64,000 nucleotides of DNA from HXMU1420-2 sp034670145. GTDB taxonomy: Bacteria > Pseudomonadota > Alphaproteobacteria > Rhodobacterales > Rhodobacteraceae. This document shows, piece by piece, positions 44,409 through 51,739 of this stretch. The translations under genes and the position numbers were made by a program. Where the stretch lies: NCBI GenBank assembly GCA_034670145.1, contig JAXMOA010000009.1, positions 62,001 to 126,000 on the forward strand, written 5' to 3'. The notes below the pieces were generated by a model. The model worked only from the letters and a program-made list of their open reading frames with translations. It did not search any database and had not been told where the DNA came from. Position 1 is the stretch's first letter. Each line of letters opens with the position of its first letter.

Positions 44409-45572
44409 TCACCCCATCGCATTCATCAATTCGCGCCCGATCAGCATCCGCCGGATCTCCGAGGTCCCGGCCCCGATCTCCATCAACTTCGCATCGCGGA
44501 AAATCCGGCCCACCGGGTTGTCATTCAGATAACCGGCCCCGCCCATCGCCTGCACCGCCTGATGCGCCTGGGTCATCGCCACTTCCGAGGCATACAAAAC
44601 ACAGGCCGCCGCATCCTGACGGGTCACCGTCCCGCGATCACAGGCCTTGGCCGCCTCATAGACATAGGCCCGGGCCGAGTTCATCGCAGTATACATATCC
44701 GCAATCTTGCCCTGCATCAGTTGGAAATTCCCGATCGGCTCGCCAAACTGCTTGCGGCTGGCCAGATAGGGCATGATTTCGTCCATACAGGCCGCCATGA
44801 TGCCAGTGCCGATACCCGACAGAACAACACGTTCATAATCCAGACCAGACATCAAAACGGCAACGCCCTTGCCCTCTTCGCCCAGCACATTCTCAAACGG
44901 CACTTCGACATCGTCAAAAATCAACTCCGCCGTGTTCGACCCCCGCATCCCCAGCTTGTCAAAATGCGGGCTGGTCGAAAATCCGGTCATCTCCTTTTCG
45001 ATCAGAAACGCCGTGATCCCGCGCGCCTTGGCCTCTGGGTCGGTCTTGGCATAAACCACCAGCGTATCCGCATCCGGCCCATTGGTGATCCAGTATTTAT
45101 TGCCGTTCAGCCGATAGTGATCATTGCGCTTTTCCGCCCGCAAAGACATCGAAACCACATCCGAACCAGCGCCGGCCTCGGACATGGCCAAAGCGCCCAC
45201 ATGTTCGCCCGAAACCAGCCGGGGCAGGTATTTCTCTTTTTGCGCCTGGGTGCCGTTCAGGCGAATCTGGTTCACACATAGATTCGAATGCGCCCCATAG
45301 CTCAGCGAAACCGAGGCACTCGCCCGCGCCACCTCTTCCACCGCAATCGTATGCGCCAGATAGGTCATGCCAGTGCCGCCAAATTCCTCTTCGACCGTGA
45401 CGCCCAACAGGCCCAACTCCCCCATCTCGCGCCATAATTCCGCTGGAAATGAGTTGGTCCGGTCAATTTCGGCCGCCATCGGCTTGACCCGCTCCTGCGC
45501 CCAGCGATGCACCATATCGCGCAACGCGTTCACATCCTCACCCAGATCAAAAACCATCGACGCTGTGAACAT
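44409..45572 (-). CDS. ivd: isovaleryl-CoA dehydrogenase
   Basis: Oxidises isovaleryl-CoA to 3-methylcrotonyl-CoA, passing electrons to ETF. 387 aa acyl-CoA dehydrogenase: MSEAGAGSDVVSM and KYWITNG for FAD/CoA binding, C-terminal QAMGGAGYLNDNP and GAGTSEIRRMLIGREL. The catalytic glutamate lies at SGLDYERVVLSG, the position special to isovaleryl-CoA dehydrogenases instead of the GTSEI region. First gene of the leucine cluster; a 14-bp palindrome lies 19 bp upstream of the ATG. Confidence 0.95.
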   Translation of the reverse strand: MFTASMVFDLGEDVNALRDMVHRWAQERVKPMAAEIDRTNSFPAELWREMGELGLLGVTVEEEFGGTGMTYLAHTIAVEEVARASASVSLSYGAHSNLCVNQIRLNGTQAQKEKYLPRLVSGEHVGALAMSEAGAGSDVVSMSLRAEKRNDHYRLNGNKYWITNGPDADTLVVYAKTDPEAKARGITAFLIEKEMTGFSTSPHFDKLGMRGSNTAELIFDDVEVPFENVLGEEGKGVAVLMSGLDYERVVLSGIGTGIMAACMDEIMPYLASRKQFGEPIGNFQLMQGKIADMYTAMNSARAYVYEAAKACDRGTVTRQDAAACVLYASEVAMTQAHQAVQAMGGAGYLNDNPVGRIFRDAKLMEIGAGTSEIRRMLIGRELMNAMG

Positions 45573-45590
45573 GGGGGGTTCCTCCGTTAT

Positions 45591-45604
45591 TGAACACTTG
45601 TTCA
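45591..45604. promoter_or_regulatory. candidate operator upstream of ivd
   Basis: Perfect inverted repeat TGAACA-CT-TGTTCA (45591-45604), in the promoter region of the leucine-degradation operon. It resembles the operators of TetR-type fatty-acid/branched-chain catabolism regulators. No such regulator gene is in this window, so identity is inferred. Confidence 0.55.
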
Positions 45605-45828
45605 GATACTACGCTCAGGACCCCAACCGGTCAAGCGGCATTGACCCCAGACCGCAGCGCCACAGGCCAGCCAGGCACACAGCCCCTGCCTGCCAACAGA
45701 CCAAATCGGCCCGCTTCTCTTTCTATTATCACAAAAATGCCCCGACAGGCCGCAGGTCACCGCAACAAACCCAAAGCCCGTCGTTCAGCCCATATCCTGC
45801 ATCCAGGCCGCGCCCGGATCAGCCGCGC
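45605..45828. other. intergenic region between ivd and the repeat element, nothing recognised
   Basis: About 220 bp with no credible gene, hairpin terminator or RNA. Together with the operator and the adjoining repeat element it makes up the whole gap between ivd and the aminotransferase gene; these two genes are co-directional but probably not in one operon. Confidence 0.5.
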
Positions 45829-45900
45829 CTATAGCGTTTCGCGTTCGACCATAGAGAGCGGCCGCGAACAAGCGATCCAGGTAAAGCCCGAAACGCTCTA
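45829..45900. repeat. dispersed palindromic repeat (copy 2), supplies the stop codon of the aminotransferase gene
   Basis: 72 bp with terminal inverted repeats TAGCGTTTCG (45832-45841) and CGAAACGCTCTA (45889-45900). The interior matches copy 1 at 35176-35279. The terminal CTA is the TAG stop of the adjacent minus-strand gene, the same relationship as copy 1. MITE-like, no coding capacity. Confidence 0.82.
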
Positions 45901-47112
45901 TTCAGAGGCCTGCCAAACCGCGCCAACCTCGCTCCGGATGATGCGTGCGATCAGGGCACAATCCTCCAGCGAAAAGGTCAGCGGCACCCGCAAGTCCAGA
46001 ATGCCCCGCAACACCCGGTCACTCTGCGGCAGCGATTGCGGCGGCGCATAGCGCCAGCTGTCATAGCGCGAGGTGAACCCATGCGGCTCGGCCATGCCAA
46101 ACCACTTCAGCTCAACCCCCCGCGCCGCACAGCGCGCCACCACATCCCGGATCGCCTCTTCGGCCCAATCCAGCAGCAGAAACTGAAACGAAGAGCCCAC
46201 ATACCGCTCTGCCTCCGGGCGCGTCACCACGCCCAGACCGGGCGTCTCGCGCAGCCCGTCCTCCAGCACCCGATAGCGGGCATTCCACCGCTCCACCTGA
46301 ATCTCCAGCGCGCGCAGTTGCGGGCGCAGAATCGCCGCCCGCAAATTGTCCATGCGCCCCGAAACATTGGGCGTGTCGTATTTCACGCGCTCAAAAACCT
46401 CCGGCGCAGGGGCCGCCAGATGCCGCTCGTACAGCATGTAAGACCCCGACAGGATCACCGCCCGCGCCGCGATCTCTTCGTCATCGGTGATCAGCAATCC
46501 GCCCTCACCCGAATTCGCATGTTTGTAGGTCTGGGTCGAGTAGCACCCAACCGCCCCCTGCCGCCCCGAGGCCACCCCGTTCCAGGACGCCCCCATCGTA
46601 TGGGCGCAATCCTCGATCACGATCACCCCGGCCGCATCGCAAATCTGCATCAGGCGATCCATGTCGCACAGATGCCCCCGCATATGCGACAGCATCAAAA
46701 CACCCGGACGGTCTCCGCCCGCGCCGTCTGCCACCTTGGCTTCCAGATCCTCCAGATCAATGGTCAAAGCCTCGGTCACGCCGACAAAAATCGGCTCCGC
46801 GCCCAGGCTGGCAATCGCACCGGGCACCGGCGCCAGGGTAAAGGCATTGGTCAGCACCCGGTCCCCGGCCCGGACCCCAACCGCCCGCAGCGCCGTGGCC
46901 AGCGCATATCCCCCCGAGGCCACCGCCAGCGCAAACCGCGCCCCGGTCTGGGCCGCGAACTCCTGTTCCAGCAGCGCCACTTCGCCCAGCTCGCCCGGGC
47001 CCGTGTTATAGCGATGCAACCGCCCATGGCGCAGCACATCCATCGCTGCCTCGATTGCGTCGTCAGGAATAGGCTCCTGCTGCGTGAAACTGCCGGTGAA
47101 ATGCTCTGTCAT
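45898..47112 (-). CDS. DegT/DnrJ/EryC1/StrS-type PLP aminotransferase
   Basis: 404 aa fold-type I PLP enzyme. Asp in VIVIEDCAHTMGASWNG binds the pyridine nitrogen, and the Schiff-base lysine is in STQTYKHANSGEGGLL, the K-x5-GEGG spacing of sugar aminotransferases (HK..GEGG). Members make amino-sugars for surface polysaccharides or antibiotics. No nucleotide-sugar genes are nearby, so the substrate is uncertain. The stop codon is provided by a dispersed repeat. ATG at 47112; divergent from the MmgE/PrpD gene. Confidence 0.85.
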   Translation of the reverse strand: MTEHFTGSFTQQEPIPDDAIEAAMDVLRHGRLHRYNTGPGELGEVALLEQEFAAQTGARFALAVASGGYALATALRAVGVRAGDRVLTNAFTLAPVPGAIASLGAEPIFVGVTEALTIDLEDLEAKVADGAGGDRPGVLMLSHMRGHLCDMDRLMQICDAAGVIVIEDCAHTMGASWNGVASGRQGAVGCYSTQTYKHANSGEGGLLITDDEEIAARAVILSGSYMLYERHLAAPAPEVFERVKYDTPNVSGRMDNLRAAILRPQLRALEIQVERWNARYRVLEDGLRETPGLGVVTRPEAERYVGSSFQFLLLDWAEEAIRDVVARCAARGVELKWFGMAEPHGFTSRYDSWRYAPPQSLPQSDRVLRGILDLRVPLTFSLEDCALIARIIRSEVGAVWQASE

Positions 47113-47282
47113 GTCTCTGGTTTTGGGGCCCGCACCCCGACGCGTCAAGCCTCCGCTCCTGCGACATGTCGCAAACGAGACAGAATCCGCCTCCCACCCG
47201 CGCCCTGATACACCCACGCAGGGGGCACGCGCCCGCGCCAATGGCCCCCTTGCCCGCCCCAAAAACGGAAGGACCCGCCCCC

Positions 47283-48599
47283 GTGACCCCGCTTGCCTTT
47301 TTGCACGACATCCAATGGTCTGACCTGCCCGACCCTGTCAAAACGCAAACCAAACTCTGCCTGCTCGACCTCATCGGCATCGCCGCAGGCGCCCATGGGC
47401 TGCCGCTCAGCCAGATCATCCGCGACCACGCCGCCGAAACCTTTGGTGGCCCCCTCCCCATGCTGTTTGACCCCCGCCACGCCAGCGCCGCCGGAGTCGC
47501 CCTGGCCACCGGCATGACCATCGACGCACTCGACGGCCATGACGGCTACAACCCGGCCAAAGGCCACATCGGCTGCCCGCTCTTCGCCGGCGCCCTCGCC
47601 CTGGCCCACCACCCGGACGGGACGACAGACCCCGGCGGAGCGGGTTTCCTGACCACAATCGCCATGGGGTATGAATTTGGCGCCCGCGCCGCCGTCGCCC
47701 AACATGAAACCGTCCCCGACTACCACACCTCCGGCAGCTGGGGCGCCGTCACCGTCGCCGCCGCGGGCGCGCGCCTCCTGGGGCTGGATGCAACCGCCAC
47801 CCGCCACGCGCTCGGCATCGCCGAATACCATGGGCCACGCAGCCAGATGATGCGCTGCATCGACCACCCGACCATGGTCAAAGACGGCTCGGGCTGGGGC
47901 GCCATGGCCGGCGTCTCTGCCAGCCTGCTGGCGCAAAAAGGCTTCACCGGCGCCCCCGCCATCACAGTCGAAGAGACCCCCGATCACTGGCAGGGCCTGG
48001 GCAGCGACTGGCGGATCCTGGCGCAATATTTCAAACCCTACCCAGTGTGCCGCTGGGCCCAGGCCCCGGTCGAAGCCGTGCTCCACCTGCGCCGCACCCA
48101 TGGGCTACGCGCCCAAGACGTGGACCACATCCAGGTGCACAGCTTCCACCAGGCCATCCGCCTGGCCACCGCCCAGCCCAAAACCACAGAAGAGGCCCAA
48201 TACTCCACCTCTTTCCCCTGCGCCGTCGCCCTCGTTCGCGGAGACATCACCCCCCGCGACCTGCACGGCCCGGCCCTGTCAGATCCAGAGGTGCTGCGCC
48301 TGTCCAAATCCCTCAAGATGCAAGAAGACGCCGCCTGCAACGCCGCCTTCCCCACCCGGCGCTTCGCAACCGTCACGCTGCATCTCAAGGACGGCCGCCA
48401 CCTCAGCAGCAAACAGATGGAGCCGCGCTGGGACCATCACGAACCGCCCAGCGCCACCGAACTGCGGGCCAAATTCCACGATCTGGCCGACCCGGTGCTG
48501 GGCACAGACCGCGCCGACCAGATCGAAACCGCCCTCGACCGGCTCGAACACACGTCGCTGGCGGCCCTCACCGATCTGCTGTTTCAGCCGGTCAGCTGA
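47283..48599 (+). CDS. MmgE/PrpD family protein
   Basis: 438 aa from GTG 47283 (GGAAGG upstream). The family includes 2-methylcitrate dehydratase and cis-aconitate decarboxylase. Visible motifs: LCLLDLIGIAAGAHGLP, DALDGHDGYNPAKGHIGCP (the conserved D-x-D/H-x-G active-site segment), HTSGSWGAVTVAAAGARLLGLD and KPYPVCRWAQAPVEAVL. No methylcitrate genes (prpB, prpC) are nearby, so the exact dehydratase or decarboxylase reaction is unknown. Ends in a 16-bp overlap with the convergent HAD gene. Confidence 0.85.
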   Translation: MTPLAFLHDIQWSDLPDPVKTQTKLCLLDLIGIAAGAHGLPLSQIIRDHAAETFGGPLPMLFDPRHASAAGVALATGMTIDALDGHDGYNPAKGHIGCPLFAGALALAHHPDGTTDPGGAGFLTTIAMGYEFGARAAVAQHETVPDYHTSGSWGAVTVAAAGARLLGLDATATRHALGIAEYHGPRSQMMRCIDHPTMVKDGSGWGAMAGVSASLLAQKGFTGAPAITVEETPDHWQGLGSDWRILAQYFKPYPVCRWAQAPVEAVLHLRRTHGLRAQDVDHIQVHSFHQAIRLATAQPKTTEEAQYSTSFPCAVALVRGDITPRDLHGPALSDPEVLRLSKSLKMQEDAACNAAFPTRRFATVTLHLKDGRHLSSKQMEPRWDHHEPPSATELRAKFHDLADPVLGTDRADQIETALDRLEHTSLAALTDLLFQPVS

Positions 48600-49258
48600 T
48601 CCACCAGATCCGGCAGATCGTGATAGGCATGCAAAAGCGCCTCTGGCGCCAGCGCCGCCATGTCGCCGCCCCCAGGACCAAAAGTCACCAGCACCGAAGG
48701 CACCCCCGCCGCGCGCGCCGTGTTGCGGTCGGTGTCCGTATCTCCGATCAGCACCGTGCGCGCCGGGTCGCCGCCCAGCCGCCGGACGGTCTCGATCAAC
48801 GGGGCCGGATCCGGTTTGCGCACCGGCAATGTATCGGCCCCGACCAGCGCGCCAAACGTGTCCCGCACCCCCAGATCCTGCAACAGCTGATCCGCCAGCC
48901 CCTCGGGTTTGTTGGTGCAGATCCCCACGCCCAAACCGCGCCTGCGGATCTCGTCCACCGCCGCCATCGCGCCTTCGTACAAGGTTGTGTGCACCGATAG
49001 GGCGGCCCCATAGGCCTCGATCAGGGGCTGAAAATGGGCCTCAACCAGCGGCTCGATCTCCGAGGGCTCAAACCGTCCCAGCCGCCCCAGCCCCGTGCGC
49101 AACATCATCCGCGCGCCACGCACCGCAATACCGCCATCGCGTGCAGGGTCCAGGATATCACCCTCACCCATGGCCCGAAAACATACATTCGCCGCCGCAA
49201 TCAGATCGCCCGACGTATCCGCCAGCGTCCCGTCCAAATCAAAAATCACCGTGCGCAT
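48584..49258 (-). CDS. HAD-superfamily phosphatase, phosphoglycolate-phosphatase-like
   Basis: 224 aa. Catalytic motif I DLDGTLADTSGDL, motif II GICTNKPEGLA, motif III lysine in RKPDPAPLIE and motif IV GDTDTDRNTA, with an alpha-helical cap between I and II, the gph pattern. Removes phosphate from 2-phosphoglycolate or a similar small substrate in the cytoplasm. Shares 16 bp of its 3' end with the opposite gene. Function beyond the HAD family is a moderate inference. Confidence 0.87.
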   Translation of the reverse strand: MRTVIFDLDGTLADTSGDLIAAANVCFRAMGEGDILDPARDGGIAVRGARMMLRTGLGRLGRFEPSEIEPLVEAHFQPLIEAYGAALSVHTTLYEGAMAAVDEIRRRGLGVGICTNKPEGLADQLLQDLGVRDTFGALVGADTLPVRKPDPAPLIETVRRLGGDPARTVLIGDTDTDRNTARAAGVPSVLVTFGPGGGDMAALAPEALLHAYHDLPDLVDQLTG

Positions 49259-49474
49259 CACACCTGCCCTTTTCACCACTCCAGAGATCGGCCCAGAGAT
49301 CGTGCCAGAGATCACCCCTGTCCCGAAATCGCGACGCCTGGTCCTAAGCCGGGAAATTAACCGTGCAAATCCGCCCCGGAACGCTCTAAACTGCGAATAC
49401 AATCCGACTCCGGGCATAATCTGCCCGTCCGCGAAAAACAAAAGCTTTCGCGCGCCCTGTCAGAAAGAGAGCCA

Positions 49475-50011
49475 ATGGCCGAGCAATACGCGCAAATCGA
49501 AGACCGCCACCGCAGCTTCATCGAGGCCCAGCACATGTTTTTTGTGGCAACCGCCGGCCCGGATGGCAGGGTCAACCTGTCGCCCAAGGGCCAAGACGCC
49601 CTGCGCGTGCTGGGACCCAACCGCATCCTGTGGCTTAACCTGACCGGCAGTGGCAATGAAACAGCAGGGCACCTGCTGGAAAATCCACGCATGACGCTCA
49701 TGTGGTGCTCCTTCACGCTCAAACCGCTGATTTACCGCACCTATGGCACGGCGCGTGCGGTGCATGTGGGCGATCCCGACTGGGACGCGCTCGCCGCCCA
49801 TTTCCCCGACATTCCGGGCGCCCGCCAGATCTATGACCTGAGCATTGACCTGACCCAAAGCTCCTGCGGCTACGCGGTGCCCCGCATGGCCTTTGAACAG
49901 GATCGGGACACATTGACCAAATGGAGCGAGGATCGCGGTCCCGAAGGGATTGAGACCTATTGGACCGAGCGCAACAGCCAAACCATCGACGGCAAACCCA
50001 CCCGCGCCTAA
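49475..50011 (+). CDS. pyridoxamine 5'-phosphate oxidase-fold (PPOX) flavin-binding protein
   Basis: 178 aa split-barrel FMN or heme-binding protein: FFVATAGPDGRVNLSPKGQDALRVL and LTGSGNETAGHLLENPRMTLMWC fit the pyridoxamine-phosphate-oxidase-like family of general redox or F420/flavin-binding proteins; it is not a true PdxH, which has a longer sequence and different motifs. Reaction unknown. Followed by a perfect palindrome and the AlkD-like gene, maybe co-transcribed. Confidence 0.82.
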   Translation: MAEQYAQIEDRHRSFIEAQHMFFVATAGPDGRVNLSPKGQDALRVLGPNRILWLNLTGSGNETAGHLLENPRMTLMWCSFTLKPLIYRTYGTARAVHVGDPDWDALAAHFPDIPGARQIYDLSIDLTQSSCGYAVPRMAFEQDRDTLTKWSEDRGPEGIETYWTERNSQTIDGKPTRA

Positions 50012-50042
50012 ACCCTGGCCCCTTCCCACGCCTCACACGCCA

Positions 50043-50063
50043 CGAAAATGCGTCGCATTTTCG
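50043..50063. repeat. perfect palindrome CGAAAATGCG-T-CGCATTTTCG
   Basis: A 10-bp perfect inverted repeat with one central base lies between the PPOX and AlkD-like genes, 32 bp after the upstream stop. The one-base spacer makes a hairpin strained; a cruciform or transcription-end signal is possible. No T-run follows. Confidence 0.8.
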
Positions 50064-50082
50064 CCTCCCGCGCCCAATTTCG

Positions 50083-50805
50083 ATGGACCACATGCACAGC
50101 CCATATCTGGAACAACTCCAAGCGCTCGCCGATCCTGCCCGCAGTGTCGAAATGGCCCGCTACCACAAGATTGCGCGCCCCTATCTGGGCCTGAGCAACC
50201 CGCAGGTCGACACGCTGACCCGCAGCTGGCGAGCAGAGCTGACAGTGGCAGAGCGGGTCGCCCTGGCCGAGGCGCTCTGGCAGACCGATATCTACGAGGC
50301 CCGCCTGGCCGCCGCCAAGCTGCTCACCCAGGCGCGCATCCGTCCCGACACGGCCGCCTGGGCCCTGATCCAAAGCTGGGTGCCCGATTTCGACAGCTGG
50401 GCGTTGGCGGATCATGCCTGCATGGCCGGTCAGAAACGCCTCTCTGCTGATCCCTCGCGCCTGGATGATGTCGAACCCTGGACAACCTCAGATCACATCT
50501 GGACCCGCCGCGCGGCCCTGGTGATCACCCTGCCCTGGTGCAAGAACCGCAATGCCAAACCCGACGAACTGGCCCAGCGCGAGCGGATCCTGGGCTGGGC
50601 CGCCAGCTATGTGCCCGACCGCAACTGGTTCATTCAGAAATCCATCGCCTGGTGGCTGCGCGATCTGTCCAAACGCGACCCGGACCGGGTCCGCGCCTTT
50701 CTCGCCACCCATGGCGATCAGATGAAACCTTTTGCCCGCAAGGAAGCCGCCAAATACCTGCACGCGTCAGAGCCCCCGGCGGACGCTCCCCCGCCCGAGA
50801 CGTAG
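50083..50805 (+). CDS. DNA alkylation repair protein, AlkD/AlkC-like HEAT-repeat family
   Basis: 240 aa, all-helical. The pattern PWTTSDHIWTRRAALV, LPWCKNRN and DRNWFIQKSIAWWLRDLSKRDPDRVRAF matches the AlkD family of HEAT-repeat glycosylases that remove positively charged alkylated bases without base flipping. The Trp/Asp/Arg set (WT..D..TRRA, FIQKSI.W.LR) fits the catalytic cleft. An alternative start is ATG 50092. Part of the base-excision repair supply. Confidence 0.85.
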   Translation: MDHMHSPYLEQLQALADPARSVEMARYHKIARPYLGLSNPQVDTLTRSWRAELTVAERVALAEALWQTDIYEARLAAAKLLTQARIRPDTAAWALIQSWVPDFDSWALADHACMAGQKRLSADPSRLDDVEPWTTSDHIWTRRAALVITLPWCKNRNAKPDELAQRERILGWAASYVPDRNWFIQKSIAWWLRDLSKRDPDRVRAFLATHGDQMKPFARKEAAKYLHASEPPADAPPPET

Positions 50806-50818
50806 ATCCGCGCCCGAT

Positions 50819-51520
50819 CTATTCGACCTTGACCGCCGCCATCATCTGTCCGGGGCCGGGTTTCTGGATCATCACCACCGCGGGCAGATCGCCGGTCATC
50901 TCGATCTCCAGCGACAAGGGCGCACGCCCGTCCCACTGTCCGATCACCTGAATATCCGTCACGATGTTCACGTAATCCAGGCTCTTTCCCGCATTCTCAC
51001 CCCGGGTGATATGAGTGTTCTGATGCGGGATATAGCGCACCAGCTGCACCTCGCAGGGCGCCGCCCAGCCATCCACGCTCTGCGCCTCGATCACCAGCCG
51101 GTCGCCCATACGCTGCGCCTGCAGCTTTGCCTTGGCCGGTGCCGCCCGATGCCGCGCGATCAGGTCTGCCAACTCCATCGAGCGGGCCCCAACCACATCC
51201 TCCTGCCCGTTCACAATCATCTGCGGCGTATAAATCATCTTGCGCCCGCCCTCATGGGCATAGCGCTTTTGCCGCTTGGTATAGGCCGGATCCGCAAACT
51301 CGTCCTTCCAGCCGATGTAATCCCAGTAGTCCACATGCAGCGCCAGCGCGATCACATCCTCCCGCTGCGCCAATTCCTCCATCAACTGATCCGCCGGCGG
51401 ACAGGATGAACATCCCTGCGAGGTAAACAGCTCGACCAGAACCGGGTCCGCACGCCCCACCGTCCCCAGCGACAGACTCAGGCACAACGCACCAACCAAC
51501 GATGTCAAACTCAGTTTCAT
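50819..51520 (-). CDS. DUF1223 thioredoxin-like exported protein
   Basis: 233 aa. Signal peptide about 1-24 (MKLSLTSLVGALCLSLSLG...). Residues following show a thioredoxin-like start VLVELFTSQGCSSCPPADQL with a C-x2-C pair, and ALHVDYWDYIGWKDEFADP, the signature of DUF1223. Probably a periplasmic thiol protein; the physiological partner is not known. Divergent from acnA. Confidence 0.85.
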   Translation of the reverse strand: MKLSLTSLVGALCLSLSLGTVGRADPVLVELFTSQGCSSCPPADQLMEELAQREDVIALALHVDYWDYIGWKDEFADPAYTKRQKRYAHEGGRKMIYTPQMIVNGQEDVVGARSMELADLIARHRAAPAKAKLQAQRMGDRLVIEAQSVDGWAAPCEVQLVRYIPHQNTHITRGENAGKSLDYVNIVTDIQVIGQWDGRAPLSLEIEMTGDLPAVVMIQKPGPGQMMAAVKVE

Positions 51521-51739
51521 GATACGGCCCCGTCTCTTTGACCTCGTTCTAATCCCCCACCTCCTGAAAGACCAATCAAGGTTTCTTGAGAGATACGACA
51601 GCCCTCCCCCTCCTCAATTGTGTGCAATGGTATACAAAAAATGCCGCACCTGGCCTCTTCGCTATTGATCGACGCCCCAACGTGATGCAGATAGCACCCA
51701 GCGAATCCCCGTTTTCACCCATTTTCGAGGGAGGCCATC

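Noticed and set aside
49370..49400. GGAACGCTCTAAACTGCG as a third copy of the dispersed palindrome or an ECF sigma promoter
   Set aside because: Only about 10 bases match the repeat end and no partner inverted repeat follows; the -10 spacing for an ECF site is not convincing.
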